Shown here piece after piece: positions 18,051-27,694 of a stretch of DNA of 64,000 bases; the first letter of the stretch is position 1, and every line of letters starts with the position of its first letter. The position numbers were made by a program, and so were the translations under genes. The DNA is taken from positions 1,302,001 through 1,366,000 of the forward strand of contig NZ_FUZI01000001.1 of the NCBI RefSeq assembly GCF_900166965.1, given 5' to 3'. This DNA is from Photobacterium piscicola. GTDB taxonomy: Bacteria > Pseudomonadota > Gammaproteobacteria > Enterobacterales > Vibrionaceae. The notes below the pieces were generated by a model. It worked only from the letters and a program-made list of their open reading frames with translations. It did no database searches and had not been told where the DNA came from.

Positions 18051-19373
18051 ATGAACCAAACAGTCAATAATTCCCCTTCAACAGCGAATACGCCGTTGCA
18101 TGTTCGTGCCAATATGACGCTTGAACAATGGCAACAGGCGATAAAATTTGACAATGTCGACATCGGTTGGATTGTAATGAGTATCGGCATGGCCGTTGGT
18201 GCAGGTATTGTATTTTTACCTGTCCAAGTAGGGGTTATGGGATTATGGGTATTTTTACTTTCAGCTGTGATCGGTTATCCAGCCATGTATTTATTCCAAA
18301 AGCTCTTTATCAATACTTTGGCTGAATCAAAAAAATGTACGGATTATCCTGGTGTTATTTCTGGTTATTTAGGTAAAAACTGGGGAATTGCGTTAGGTAT
18401 TCTTTATTTCTTAATGTTAGTGATTTGGGTCTTGGTCTATGCATTAACCGTGACCAATGATAGCGCCTCATATCTACATTCTTTTGGTGTAACGAAAAAC
18501 CATCTTAATCATAATGTCTTTTATGGGTTAGCACTGATTAGCTTACTCAGTTATATCGGTTCTAAAAGTGAAAAAATCTTATTTAAAATATCAGGCTTTA
18601 TGGCTGTCACCGTCTTGCTATTAGTCGCGGTTATGGGGGTATTATTAGTCCCTCAATGGAGCCTTACCAATATTACTCCCGTTGAAAATTGGGGCTTAAT
18701 GTTGAAAAATGCCATTATTACATTGCCATTTACCCTTACATCAATTCTGTTTATTCAGTCATTGAGCCCAATGGTTATTTCTTACCGTTCACATGAAAAA
18801 TCCATTGAAGTTGCACGTTATAAAGCCACTCGTGCGATGAAAATTGCATTTACTATTCTCTTTGTCATTGTCTTTTTCTTTGCAGTGTCGTTTACTTTTG
18901 CCATCAGTCAGACTGAAGCTAAACATGCGATGGAATTAAACATTTCAGCACTCGCAATGATTGCACATTACTTCCCTGGTAGCTCTGCGACAATTGTTGG
19001 TATCGTGATCAATATCTTTGCCGTTGTGACTTCATTCTTTGGTGTTTTTCTTGCCTTTAAAGAAGCCTGTCGCGGTTTAGCCATGAACCTACTTGAACGT
19101 AAATTTGATCCAAGCAATATTAATATCAATTTGGTGAATAAGCTTACCACTGTATTTATTATTTTAATTGCGTGGGGTGCGGTTGCTTTAAACTTACCGA
19201 TTCTATCGTTTACATCAATCTGCTCTCCAATATTCGGTATTGTAGGTTGTTTAATTCCTGCCTATTTAGTGTATCAAGTACCACATTTACATCAATATAA
19301 AGGCACAGCAACAAACCTTATCATCATCACTGGTATCTTGCTCTGTATCTCACCGCTATTAGTGTTTATCTAA
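18051..19373 (+). CDS. cyuP: Cysteine/serine-type HAAAP permease CyuP (YhaO-like)
   Basis: A 440-residue amino-acid:proton symporter of the HAAAP family with about eleven membrane segments. It follows E. coli YhaO/CyuP as I remember it: EQWQQAIKFDNVDIGWIVMSIGMAVGAGIVFLPVQVG at the start, IITLPFTLTSILFIQSLSPMVISYRSHEKSIEVARYKA in the middle, SFTSICSPIFGIVGCLIPA near the end. Its likely job is to import cysteine for CyuA. A start ATG at 18051 follows AAGGCTGACATTACT. It is followed by a strong bidirectional terminator. The family also includes serine and threonine carriers, but the sequence and the cyuA neighbour favour cysteine. Confidence 0.88.
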   Translation: MNQTVNNSPSTANTPLHVRANMTLEQWQQAIKFDNVDIGWIVMSIGMAVGAGIVFLPVQVGVMGLWVFLLSAVIGYPAMYLFQKLFINTLAESKKCTDYPGVISGYLGKNWGIALGILYFLMLVIWVLVYALTVTNDSASYLHSFGVTKNHLNHNVFYGLALISLLSYIGSKSEKILFKISGFMAVTVLLLVAVMGVLLVPQWSLTNITPVENWGLMLKNAIITLPFTLTSILFIQSLSPMVISYRSHEKSIEVARYKATRAMKIAFTILFVIVFFFAVSFTFAISQTEAKHAMELNISALAMIAHYFPGSSATIVGIVINIFAVVTSFFGVFLAFKEACRGLAMNLLERKFDPSNININLVNKLTTVFIILIAWGAVALNLPILSFTSICSPIFGIVGCLIPAYLVYQVPHLHQYKGTATNLIIITGILLCISPLLVFI

Positions 19374-19405
19374 ACCGTCACATCCTCATAAAAACATGAC
19401 GCTAA

Positions 19406-19437
19406 AAAAATGCCGCAGTATTAACTGCGGCATTTTT
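19406..19437. terminator. Bidirectional terminator between cyuP and EamA gene
   Basis: 14-bp stem AAAAATGCCGCAGT / ACTGCGGCATTTTT with a 4-nt loop and A/T tracts on both sides. It lies between converging genes. Confidence 0.92.
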
Positions 19438-19468
19438 ATTTGTACATTAGTGGAATATATCTGTGTAC

Positions 19469-20359
19469 TTATACAGTAACTGCTTCAACTTGTTTTTTCG
19501 CTTTAACACGTTTCTGTGCCATTGCCACACCAGATAGCACCATAATGCCACCAACATAATGATAACTTTGTAAATGTTCGCCTAACATAACACTAGCAAT
19601 GCCGGCAGCCATAATCGGCAAAAGATTCATAAACATCGCTGTTCTATCTGCGCCTAGGCGTTCAATACTTTGCATCCATAACCAAGGCGCCAACACTGAT
19701 GCTAATAATGCTGCATACATAATTAAAGGTGCGGCAGCAGCAGTAATTGCTATTCGATGACTGGTTAACAATAGAGGTGTTAGCATCATCACTGCAAATA
19801 GGCATTGAACATACACTGAGTGCCAATTTGAAATCGGCATTTTCCAGCGTTTTAGTAACACGCAATATAACGCGTACACCACCGCAGCTAACAGCATTAA
19901 GCCATCACCCTGTTTAATCCCCTGGCTGATCAAATTACTAATATGACCATGGCTTAACATCAAGACCAAACCACTTAATGATAAAACGGCACCAATAAGC
20001 GCAAAAGGAGATAAACGTTGGCCAAGTAATGGCACACTTAAAAACATACTGACTAGTGGCACTAATGAAATAATTAATGCGATATTGGTTGCGCTTGTGG
20101 TTGCCGCGGCAAAATATCCTAACGACTGATTCAATACCATACCTAGTAAAGCTAAAAAAGCTAACTTAGCTAAATACGGTTTAATGATGACTCGTTCACG
20201 CCATACCGACTTAGCTAAAAAAGGGGTTAATGCCACTAAAGCAAAAAACCACCGATAGAACGAAATCGCACCGGGGTCGATGACACTGAAGGCCATTTTG
20301 TTAACAATCGCATTTCCGGCCCAGATCGCAACCGTAAAAAGAGGGAGTAAATAGAACAT
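19469..20359 (-). CDS. EamA-family (DMT) membrane transporter
   Basis: A 296-residue protein with about ten membrane segments arranged as two EamA repeats (roughly 5-140 and 145-285). It has the GxxYF-type and FYRWFFALVALTPFL features of the drug/metabolite transporter superfamily. Members usually export amino acids or metabolites; the substrate is unknown. The ATG at 20359 is preceded by AAGG 7 nt upstream. A lysine-rich tail (KRVKAKKQ) faces the cytoplasm. It is a single gene. Confidence 0.82.
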   Translation of the reverse strand: MFYLLPLFTVAIWAGNAIVNKMAFSVIDPGAISFYRWFFALVALTPFLAKSVWRERVIIKPYLAKLAFLALLGMVLNQSLGYFAAATTSATNIALIISLVPLVSMFLSVPLLGQRLSPFALIGAVLSLSGLVLMLSHGHISNLISQGIKQGDGLMLLAAVVYALYCVLLKRWKMPISNWHSVYVQCLFAVMMLTPLLLTSHRIAITAAAAPLIMYAALLASVLAPWLWMQSIERLGADRTAMFMNLLPIMAAGIASVMLGEHLQSYHYVGGIMVLSGVAMAQKRVKAKKQVEAVTV

Positions 20360-20598
20360 TTTAAGCCTTAGATAAAACAGTTATTTCAATAAGGGAGATT
20401 GAAATAGAGGACGACGCTATTTTGTCACTTCCTATGAGAAATATATATTCGTAACCAGACATAGAAAATGCTTAGTCGGACATTTATTAATGAAAATGAT
20501 AAAACCCTAACCACCTTACTCTGTTGTCACAAGTAATATGCTTAGGGTTTTAAATTGAAGACTATATGTGAGTTAGCGACTGATTATTTATCGCTCGG

Positions 20599-21144
20599 CT
20601 ATGACTCTTTTTCACAGAACATAGTTGCTGCTAATCGCGCAAGATTGTAAGCATCAACATAGCCTGAGTGTTGACGTCCTTCCCAAGCCACACCGGCAAT
20701 CTCCATTGCAGCACGTTGCCCTAAGCGCTTATTGGTGACATGACGTTGTAATTTAAATAATGTTGCTAAATTTAAATACTCACGAAAAGGCTCTTTCAAT
20801 TCTTTTGCAGCGCACTCTTTCTTTAAAATACGGTCATCATGACCCCAAGCACCATAAATCTTATGCCGACCACCAAATTTTTGTTCAATCGAACGTAAAA
20901 TAGTCGCTAATGGCTTACCATTTTTTTCAATTAGCTCAGGTTTAATCCCAGTTAATTCGGTGCAAAATGGTGAAACTTCATCATGTTCAGGTTTTACATA
21001 ATGCTGTGCTCGTCGCACAATACGGCCCGTATTTAGATCCAGTTCCGCCACCCCAATTTCGATGATTTCACCAGTACGCGATGTGCGGCCATCATTCCAA
21101 CAACACATTTCGAGGTCAAAACAGACAATACGATCAAAATTCAT
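20599..21144 (-). CDS. DEDDh 3'-5' exonuclease family protein
   Basis: A 181-residue RNase T/ERI-1-like exonuclease. The ExoI motif is VCFDLEMCCW with D10 and E12; a later Asp lies in WGHDDRILKKEC, and the ExoIII motif QHSGYVDAYNLARL supplies the catalytic His and last Asp of the DEDDh set. Such enzymes trim RNA or DNA 3' ends using two metal ions; the target is unknown. The start is taken at ATG 21144 (MNFDRIVCFD), as in relatives. An upstream in-frame TTG would add four residues. Confidence 0.82.
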   Translation of the reverse strand: MNFDRIVCFDLEMCCWNDGRTSRTGEIIEIGVAELDLNTGRIVRRAQHYVKPEHDEVSPFCTELTGIKPELIEKNGKPLATILRSIEQKFGGRHKIYGAWGHDDRILKKECAAKELKEPFREYLNLATLFKLQRHVTNKRLGQRAAMEIAGVAWEGRQHSGYVDAYNLARLAATMFCEKES

Positions 21145-21239
21145 TAAGCTATCCAAGAGTTACGGGGTAAAACGGGCGCAGATAATACCATTTTGTCACT
21201 TCAGGTTCATCCTTGAACCCCAGATTATTATCTTCAATA

Positions 21240-23129
21240 TTACATCACTATCTGCGATACAATTTTATCAGCCCCTTGCTGCGTCGCATGATGAGCATCA
21301 TAGTATAACGGTTGTGAGTCTTGAATCGCATAACAATTACGGCCATCACAAAATTCTTTTATAGGATCAATAAAATGCACATTGCTTGGATAGTGAGCCT
21401 GCTGGAAATGCCGTAAAATATCCTTATTTCGCTGCTGATAATATGCAAGGGAAACAGATTTCACATCATTAACTGTATTACTAACCCAATAATTTTCATA
21501 AAATAATTTACTAATACTACGCCCCATTTCAGGCTTAGGTTTTATCACGTACACATTTTTTTTTGTTTTAGCTAATTTCAATACTAACGCATCAAACGAT
21601 GTTAATATTCCCGCATATTCCGGCATTTTTTTATGTGATAACCGAGGGTATATTCCTCCATTTTCACCATATAAACCCGCTGAATAACGATGAATCAAGA
21701 CCACATTTTGGATCTGCTTATTTTGTAAAATATAGTCAGCCGCTTCATTATACCAACGAGAGCAAGAACTAAAATCATTACCTTTTCCATAAGAAGGAAT
21801 ACACCCTGCGAAACTAAAATGTTTAACGCCTTGATCTGTTGCTTTTAAACGTTGGGCTAACGCATAACTAATACTAATCGCATGGCTATCGCCAAGCACT
21901 GCCCAATTAATATCATGCCCATAATACTCACATGCTTTAGTTGGATCTTGATAATCATAAATATGACAATTCACTCGATTAGGCGTCGATTTAATATCTT
22001 TTACGATGTTATTTACACTAACTGGAAATCTATCGATAGCAAAACCATTATTTTTAAATACTATCGCAGCTGCTCCCCCCACAATAATAATTAGCCATAA
22101 AGGTTTACTCATGGTTAACTGACGTAATAATGATGGCGATTTAAGCGCTACTTTGCGATTTTCAATATAGGTATAACTCAAATAACCCAAGACTATTGAT
22201 ACAGGTATCCCTATAAATTCAAAAAAAGGTATTGATAAATAATAGCCCACCACAACAATTGGCCAATGCCATAAATAGATTGAATATGACCATGTACCTA
22301 GGCGCTGAAAAACAGCGTTATTAAAGAAACCACCTTGATAATTAGCCACAATAATAAGAAAGGCACCTTCAACAGGCATCAAAGACAAGTACCCCGGCCA
22401 CATGTCTTTTTCGCTCATCGTACTATAAGCAGCAATAATCAACATGACGCCTAACCACTGGCAATACTTCTGATTCTTTTCATTGAGCTGAATCGGATAT
22501 AAATAGGCTAAACCGCCTAATAGCATCTCCCAACCACGCGCTGGCAATAAAAAATAAGAATACGTTGGGTTTTGGTAGCTCACATACACATTAAATAAAA
22601 AGCCACAGCCCGTAACAATTAACAATACTCTTTTTATACTATTGAAATTTAATATTTTTTTTAGAATAACCAATAAAATTGGATAAATAATATAAAATTG
22701 CCATTCAACAGAAAGCGACCAGGTATGCAATAACCATTTTTCATGAGATGTTGCATCAAAATATCCAGACTCTTTAAAATAAAAAATATTGGAGATAAAG
22801 CCACTACTGCCTGCAATGTGCTTACCCAATATTCGATAATCTACAGGGGTTAAGTAAAACCAACCTAATATTAATAAAACGCTGCACACCACCATTAATG
22901 GTGGAATGATACGATTCGCACGTGCAATATAAAATTGAATAATAGAAAATTTGTTATTATCTATCCCTCGAAAGATAATACTGGTCATTAGAAAACCAGA
23001 AATAACAAAAAAAACATCAACCCCAGCAAAACCACCGGGAATGCGGATCCATGGTGGATTGAAGTGATAAAGCACTACCGCAATAACTGCAAGGGCACGT
23101 AAGCCATTAATATCGGCTCTAAATTTCAT
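21240..23129 (-). CDS. Acyltransferase-3 / SGNH fusion (OafA-like O-acetyltransferase)
   Basis: A 629-residue membrane protein. Residues 1-350 form an acyltransferase-3 domain (FRADINGLRALAVIAVVLYHF, GGFAGVDVFFVISGFLM, HTWSLSVEWQFYIIYP) with about ten membrane segments. The C-terminal part, beyond about residue 380, is a periplasmic SGNH hydrolase-like domain with GDSH near residue 412 and a DAHH motif near 613, which supply the catalytic Ser and Asp-His. This two-domain form O-acetylates lipopolysaccharide or other surface glycans. The acceptor is not identifiable. A GGAAT ribosome site precedes the ATG. It is divergent from the AraC gene at 23452. Confidence 0.88.
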   Translation of the reverse strand: MKFRADINGLRALAVIAVVLYHFNPPWIRIPGGFAGVDVFFVISGFLMTSIIFRGIDNNKFSIIQFYIARANRIIPPLMVVCSVLLILGWFYLTPVDYRILGKHIAGSSGFISNIFYFKESGYFDATSHEKWLLHTWSLSVEWQFYIIYPILLVILKKILNFNSIKRVLLIVTGCGFLFNVYVSYQNPTYSYFLLPARGWEMLLGGLAYLYPIQLNEKNQKYCQWLGVMLIIAAYSTMSEKDMWPGYLSLMPVEGAFLIIVANYQGGFFNNAVFQRLGTWSYSIYLWHWPIVVVGYYLSIPFFEFIGIPVSIVLGYLSYTYIENRKVALKSPSLLRQLTMSKPLWLIIIVGGAAAIVFKNNGFAIDRFPVSVNNIVKDIKSTPNRVNCHIYDYQDPTKACEYYGHDINWAVLGDSHAISISYALAQRLKATDQGVKHFSFAGCIPSYGKGNDFSSCSRWYNEAADYILQNKQIQNVVLIHRYSAGLYGENGGIYPRLSHKKMPEYAGILTSFDALVLKLAKTKKNVYVIKPKPEMGRSISKLFYENYWVSNTVNDVKSVSLAYYQQRNKDILRHFQQAHYPSNVHFIDPIKEFCDGRNCYAIQDSQPLYYDAHHATQQGADKIVSQIVM

Positions 23130-23451
23130 AATATTCCTATACAGCTAACATATTGATGACGCTGAAAAATGAAGAACAAGAAAATAAACGATAACCTTAA
23201 TTTTAATGTCATAAAAACAACAAATTTGACAATTACTAACAATATTTAAAGCTCAAACAAACAACATGCATATGTATAAAATATAACATCAGCACTAAAG
23301 GTGCTCATGGGTTATGCTCTTTAGGAGGGATATTGATATAACTAAGAAATAAACCGCATCATAAAAGCAATTACTTATCTCAAATTGTTTCTTTCTTCTC
23401 TCTCTTAGTGGCTGATATACTTAATACTTAATAACATCATTTGGATTCATA
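23130..23451. other. Divergent promoter region between acyltransferase and AraC genes
   Basis: 322 bp of AT-rich DNA with no gene. The dyad CAGCACTAAAGGTGCTC near 23289-23306 is the only hairpin noticed. Promoters for both divergent genes must lie here. Confidence 0.35.
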
Positions 23452-24231
23452 ATGACCATTATTTATAACCCAATTATTGACAATAATAATCCACCTGATG
23501 ATATATTTTTTGTTCATGAAGTTTTTGAACCTGACACCAGTACCCTCTACCATAGTCATTACTGGGGTCAACTACATCTTGTTACTAATGGTATTATTGA
23601 ACTGAGTACTCACAATAATCGTTTTTTAGCACCGCCTCGTTATGCATTGTGGATACCAGCCATGATTGAACATAAAAGTTACATTCGTCGTAGCCTTAAT
23701 TATTGTTCAATGAATGTGTGTTCACCGTTATCCGATCAACTTCCGGCTTATCCATGCTTACTTGAAGTCACTGATGTAATAACCGCTATTATTGAAGATC
23801 TGCGCCAACGTCAGATTATGGTTGCAACAACCGAGCAAGATAAACGCTTAATCACAGTATTATTTGATCAGGTGCTATTGTGTAAAGAACACGACCAATT
23901 TCTGCCCACCAGCGAAGATAAACTATTACAACCGATCCTTATTGAGTTAGAGCATAACCCAACCAATAATTTATCACTCACCCAGTGGGCACAACAGCTA
24001 CATACCACAGAGCGTACATTGGCACGTCATTATAAAAATAAATTAGGCATCAGTTTTACTGAATGGCGACAGCGACGTAAATTTATCTATGCATTACATT
24101 TACTGCGCCAAGGCATGTCAGTCAACGAAACGGCGTTAACATTAGGCTATCACCAAGCCTCCCCCTTTATTACCTTATTTAAAAAATATGCAGGTGCCAC
24201 GCCAGATCAATATCGATTACGGTTAGATTAA
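23452..24231 (+). CDS. AraC-family transcriptional regulator
   Basis: A 259-residue regulator. Residues 1-130 form a cupin-type sensing domain (YHSHYWGQLHLVTNGIIEL, with the PRYALWIPAMIEHKSY strand pair). Residues 165-255 form the double helix-turn-helix (SLTQWAQQLHTTERTLARHYKNKLG and MSVNETALTLGYHQASPFITLFKKYAGATPDQYR). It is divergent from the acyltransferase gene and precedes the PTS genes, so either could be its target. The ligand is unknown; a sugar is plausible next to a PTS. Confidence 0.85.
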   Translation: MTIIYNPIIDNNNPPDDIFFVHEVFEPDTSTLYHSHYWGQLHLVTNGIIELSTHNNRFLAPPRYALWIPAMIEHKSYIRRSLNYCSMNVCSPLSDQLPAYPCLLEVTDVITAIIEDLRQRQIMVATTEQDKRLITVLFDQVLLCKEHDQFLPTSEDKLLQPILIELEHNPTNNLSLTQWAQQLHTTERTLARHYKNKLGISFTEWRQRRKFIYALHLLRQGMSVNETALTLGYHQASPFITLFKKYAGATPDQYRLRLD

Positions 24232-24557
24232 TCCACCTTCATCAAACGCTTATAGCACTCAAGTCCCCTATAATTCCCTGTATAAAGTGCTTTTCTTGTT
24301 ACTGCAACCAAAAATAAACACTATCAGCGCCTGTTCTGTGCGCTAGATCTCCTTATCTTGACCTTCAACCTGAGAGTTAAATCACATCTCATTTGGCTGG
24401 TTACAAATGTCCAGTAAATGCGCGCTTTATCCCATATCGAGAATAGCTTCTGCCACCCATAATAGCTCCAACAAAACGGCTTACTGCCATCTTAAACCTG
24501 TTATGTTCTTGTCCTTATCCGTGGCCAACATCGTCATAACGAAATGGAGTTATTCTT
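24232..24557. other. Leader region of PTS genes
   Basis: 326 bp without a supported gene. A 66-codon frame at 24407-24607 overlaps the EIIC start in another frame and lacks a ribosome site, so I do not call it. No convincing CRP palindrome was found by eye. Confidence 0.35.
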
Positions 24558-25616
24558 ATGAAAAACCAATTATCGCAATTAAAGCGGCACCTCTTAACTG
24601 GTACTAGTCACATGCTACCTTTCGTTGTTGCGGGTGGTGTATTACTTGCCTTATCAGTAATGCTAGGTGGTAAAGGTGCTGTACCTCAAGGTGTTTTCCT
24701 TGAAGGCCTTTGGGACATGGGTATCGCAGGTTTCACTTTATTCGTACCAGTGCTAGGTGGCTACATTGCTTACTCTATCGCTGACCGTCCAGCACTTGCA
24801 CCAGGCATGATTGGCGCTTACCTTGCAAACCAAGTTAACGCCGGTTTCATCGGGGCAATCATTGTCGGCTTCATTGCAGGTTACGTCGTACTACAACTAA
24901 AACGTATTCCGCTATCTAACAAACTAAAAGCCATCTCAACTTATTTCATTCTTCCTATCGGTGGTACGTTCATTGTTTCAGGTCTAGTTATCTGGGTTAT
25001 CGGTGCTCCGATTGCAATGGCAATGGAAGGCATGAACACTTGGCTACAAGGCATGGCTGGCACCTCTAAAGCTTTCTTAGGTGCCATTCTTGGTGGTATG
25101 ACAGCCTTTGATATGGGTGGTCCAATCAACAAAGTTGCTACTCTATTTGCTCAAACACAAGTTGGTACTCAACCATGGTTAATGGGTGGTGTGGGTGTTG
25201 CTATCTGTGTACCACCATTAGGTATGTTCCTTGCAACTCTATTATCACCTAAGCGTTACTCTGATGAAGAGCGCGAAGCAGGCAAAGCGGCTGGCATCAT
25301 GGGCTGTATCGGTATCACTGAAGGTGCAATCCCGTTCGCTGCTGCTGACCCAGTACGTGTAATCCCGTCAATCGTTGTCGGTGGTATCGTTGGTAACGTT
25401 ACAGCATTCTTGTTCGGTGTCCTAAACCACGCTCCTTGGGGTGGTCTGATTGTTCTTCCGGTTGTTGATGGTCGTATCTTCTACATCGTGGCTATCATTG
25501 CGGGCTCTGTAACGACGGCACTCATGGTTAACTTCCTTAAAAAGCCAATTGCAGACCGTGAAGAAGATAAAGCACAAGCTGCTGCATCTGATGACCTAGA
25601 CCTAAGTTTTGATTAA
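24558..25616 (+). CDS. PTS fructose-family EIIC permease
   Basis: A 352-residue EIIC of the fructose/mannitol family, the membrane channel that brings a sugar in while it is phosphorylated by EIIB. Hallmarks include HLLTGTSHMLPFVVAGGVLLALSV at the N-terminus, GGMTAFDMGGPINKVA in the middle and GCIGITEGAIPFAAADP. The length fits a stand-alone IIC (about 360 residues, as in FrwC and FryC). GGAG precedes the ATG. The EIIB gene follows 60 bp on; no EIIA is encoded nearby, so phosphate must come from EIIA/HPr elsewhere. Codon use leans to C-ending codons, as in highly expressed genes. The sugar is unknown; mannose-type sugars fit the downstream mannosidases but this is inference. Confidence 0.88.
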   Translation: MKNQLSQLKRHLLTGTSHMLPFVVAGGVLLALSVMLGGKGAVPQGVFLEGLWDMGIAGFTLFVPVLGGYIAYSIADRPALAPGMIGAYLANQVNAGFIGAIIVGFIAGYVVLQLKRIPLSNKLKAISTYFILPIGGTFIVSGLVIWVIGAPIAMAMEGMNTWLQGMAGTSKAFLGAILGGMTAFDMGGPINKVATLFAQTQVGTQPWLMGGVGVAICVPPLGMFLATLLSPKRYSDEEREAGKAAGIMGCIGITEGAIPFAAADPVRVIPSIVVGGIVGNVTAFLFGVLNHAPWGGLIVLPVVDGRIFYIVAIIAGSVTTALMVNFLKKPIADREEDKAQAAASDDLDLSFD

Positions 25617-25676
25617 TAACATCGCATTCATTTATCAACGCGTTAATCGCATTAAATAACAAATTTGGAGATTCAC

Positions 25677-25991
25677 ATGAAATTATTAGCTATCACTTCT
25701 TGCCCATCTGGTGTTGCACATACATACATGGCTGCTGAAGCACTAGAAGTTGCCGCAAAAGCAAAAGGCTGGGATGTTAAAGTTGAAACACAAGGCTCTA
25801 TCGGTATCGAAAACGAAATCACCATGAGTGAAGTCGCTGACGCTGATATTATTATTCTGACTAAAGATATCGCCATTAAAAACGAAGAGCGTTTCGCAGG
25901 TAAGAAAATTGTCCGTGTAGGCGTGGCTGATGCAGTAAAGAAAGCACCACAAATCATGGATAAAATTGAAGCGCATTTAGCTCAAGCTTAA
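25677..25991 (+). CDS. PTS fructose-family EIIB component
   Basis: A 104-residue cytosolic EIIB. The phosphorylated cysteine is C9 in ITSCPSGVAHTYMAAEAL, a signature of the fructose family. It accepts phosphate from an EIIA and hands it to the sugar carried by EIIC. The ATG at 25677 is chosen because TTTGGAG lies 7 nt upstream; a longer frame starting at TTG 25665 uses part of that site. It is second in the PTS operon and followed by a strong terminator. Confidence 0.9.
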   Translation: MKLLAITSCPSGVAHTYMAAEALEVAAKAKGWDVKVETQGSIGIENEITMSEVADADIIILTKDIAIKNEERFAGKKIVRVGVADAVKKAPQIMDKIEAHLAQA

Positions 25992-26042
25992 TCATGCGAT
26001 AAGGCACAATTAAATGTGTGCCTTATAATTTACCCGTCAAAT

Positions 26043-26080
26043 AAAGCCACCTTAGATCACGTTATTTAAGGTGGCTTTTT
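26043..26080 (+). terminator. Terminator of the PTS operon
   Basis: 12-bp stem AAAGCCACCTTA / TAAGGTGGCTTT followed by TTTTTATA. A smaller hairpin (AAGGCACA / TGTGTGCCTT) at 26001-26024 precedes it. Confidence 0.88.
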
Positions 26081-26270
26081 ATATAACAGCTAAAACAGCC
26101 TCATCATCAAAATAAACTGGCATCAAGATAACAAATTCAAGAGCATTATATCGCAATCAACCACCAGCTAACTGATAATACTCATATTCATACATATAGT
26201 GCTTTTTTAGTGGTCTTTAGTCATTCATCAGTCCACGTCCATACTGAATAACAATAAGTAGACGCAAGAC

Positions 26271-27113
26271 ATGCATAATATTTTTATTGATTTGCTTGAT
26301 AGTGCCATTTCTGATTTTGAATCTTTAAATAACATTTGGTTTGCTGGTGACTCGTTACCACCGCTAGAATCAAGTTATCAAGTTAACTTTCCACGACTTG
26401 AACTGGTATTTAAAGGCCGTTATGCCAATACCTTTGATAATCAACAATCAAATGTAGCAGATATCACTCTTGGCGTTGGCGAAGCATTATTCATTCCTGC
26501 CAATGCATGGAATAAACCAGATTGGCAACACGAGTGCTCAGTATTAAGTTTATTGTTTGGCAAGAGTCAACTTGGCTTTAGCTTGGTCAGTAAGCGAGAA
26601 AATGAAGACGGATTTTATGATGTGCAAAAATACAGCGTACCGCAACGCAGTAGCCATGCTATCGATCATATTCTCAATGCCTTATCAAGCTTAACCCATG
26701 AAAAGAAAAAACAACCTGCTGATAAATTTCTATTAATAGCTTTGCTGTGTTATTGCAAAGACATGCTTGAAATGCCAACGGCTGACTGTACCCGTCGTAG
26801 CCAAGATTTATTTAAAGGCATCTGTATTTACGTCCAAGAAAATTTTCACCGTAATATTAACCGTAATACGGTTGCTGAAAGGTTTAATATCTCACCCAAT
26901 CACCTCTCGCGCTTATTTCGCCAAGAAGGCCATATGCGGTTTGCCGATTATATCGCTTGGGTACGTTTAGAACGGGCTAAATTCATGCTAAAACGCTACA
27001 ACTTCCGTTTAGAAGAGGTGGCAAATCGGTGTGGTTATCATGATTCCAATTACTTTTGTCGTGTTTTTAAACGTAAAACAGGCAAGACACCAACAGAATA
27101 CCGAGTGCATTAA
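26271..27113 (+). CDS. AraC-family transcriptional regulator
   Basis: A 280-residue regulator with an N-terminal sensing domain (residues 1-170, with LELVFKGRYANTF and ALFIPANAWNKPDW typical of cupin-like AraC sensors). The C-terminal double helix-turn-helix is NRNTVAERFNISPNHLSRLFRQEG followed by FRLEEVANRCGYHDSNYFCRVFKRKTGKTPTEYR. It lies between the PTS operon and the glycan-degradation genes and could control either. It is not closely similar to the AraC regulator at 23452. Confidence 0.87.
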   Translation: MHNIFIDLLDSAISDFESLNNIWFAGDSLPPLESSYQVNFPRLELVFKGRYANTFDNQQSNVADITLGVGEALFIPANAWNKPDWQHECSVLSLLFGKSQLGFSLVSKRENEDGFYDVQKYSVPQRSSHAIDHILNALSSLTHEKKKQPADKFLLIALLCYCKDMLEMPTADCTRRSQDLFKGICIYVQENFHRNINRNTVAERFNISPNHLSRLFRQEGHMRFADYIAWVRLERAKFMLKRYNFRLEEVANRCGYHDSNYFCRVFKRKTGKTPTEYRVH

Positions 27114-27212
27114 AAAATAAGGCAAACAACTGAATATTTATATTCTATATTTGCCTATTTCTATTAAAGCGAATAAGCATAAAATTATCCGCTTTAATGG
27201 TTTATTACATCA

Positions 27213-27635
27213 ATGAAAAAATCACTGCAAGCCTTGATCGTTCTTTGCGCATGTAACATTAGCTTCTCTGCTTTTGCTAATACAACACCGGCCATGGAAT
27301 CACCATTATCAATTCCATTTTCTCAGCAGATCCATAGCTATCAATATTCTGGCGTCGTTAATAACGATGTTACTAATGACTTCAGTTTCTACGGCCATCA
27401 AGGCCAGAAAATCACTACCTTAGTAACAACTGATAGCGCGAAATTATGGGTGACAATTAAGCATCCACAGATGAAACAAGCGGTCGACATTTCAGCTATT
27501 TCAACTAACCCTAATCAGCGCGATACTTATACTTTACCTTTTACTGGTCAATATCATCTTAGTATCGGTGAATATCACGCCATCAGTAAACGTAACTCAA
27601 GCCAAAACTACACGCTAAAAATCACTTTGAATTAA
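27213..27635 (+). CDS. Exported protein resembling g-type lysozyme inhibitor PliG
   Basis: 140 residues with a signal peptide (KKSLQALIVLCACNISFSAFA, cleavage near residue 22). The mature part, YQYSGVVNNDVTNDFSFYGHQGQKI, later YTLPFTGQYHLSIGEYHAISKRNSSQNYTLKI, follows E. coli PliG (YcgK) as I recall it: YSG, FYAKKGQKV, YSLPASGKYELRV, KKYNVDI. PliG binds and blocks goose-type lysozymes in the periplasm, protecting against animal hosts. The match is from memory and moderate, and a generic pre-peptidase-like beta-sandwich is the alternative. It stands alone between the AraC regulator and beta-mannosidase. Confidence 0.55.
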   Translation: MKKSLQALIVLCACNISFSAFANTTPAMESPLSIPFSQQIHSYQYSGVVNNDVTNDFSFYGHQGQKITTLVTTDSAKLWVTIKHPQMKQAVDISAISTNPNQRDTYTLPFTGQYHLSIGEYHAISKRNSSQNYTLKITLN

Positions 27636-27652
27636 AGTTTATAGCCACTTAA

Positions 27653-27694
27653 AACAAATGACATTGAAATCAATAAATCTCGATGTCATTTGTT
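27653..27694. terminator. Hairpin after the PliG-like gene
   Basis: 12-bp stem AACAAATGACAT / ATGTCATTTGTT with an 18-nt loop and no U-tract. It is a possible weak or Rho-assisted terminator. Confidence 0.4.

Noticed and set aside
24407..24607. 66-codon frame before and overlapping the PTS EIIC gene
   Set aside because: No ribosome site, no recognisable product, and it overlaps the well-supported EIIC start in another frame.
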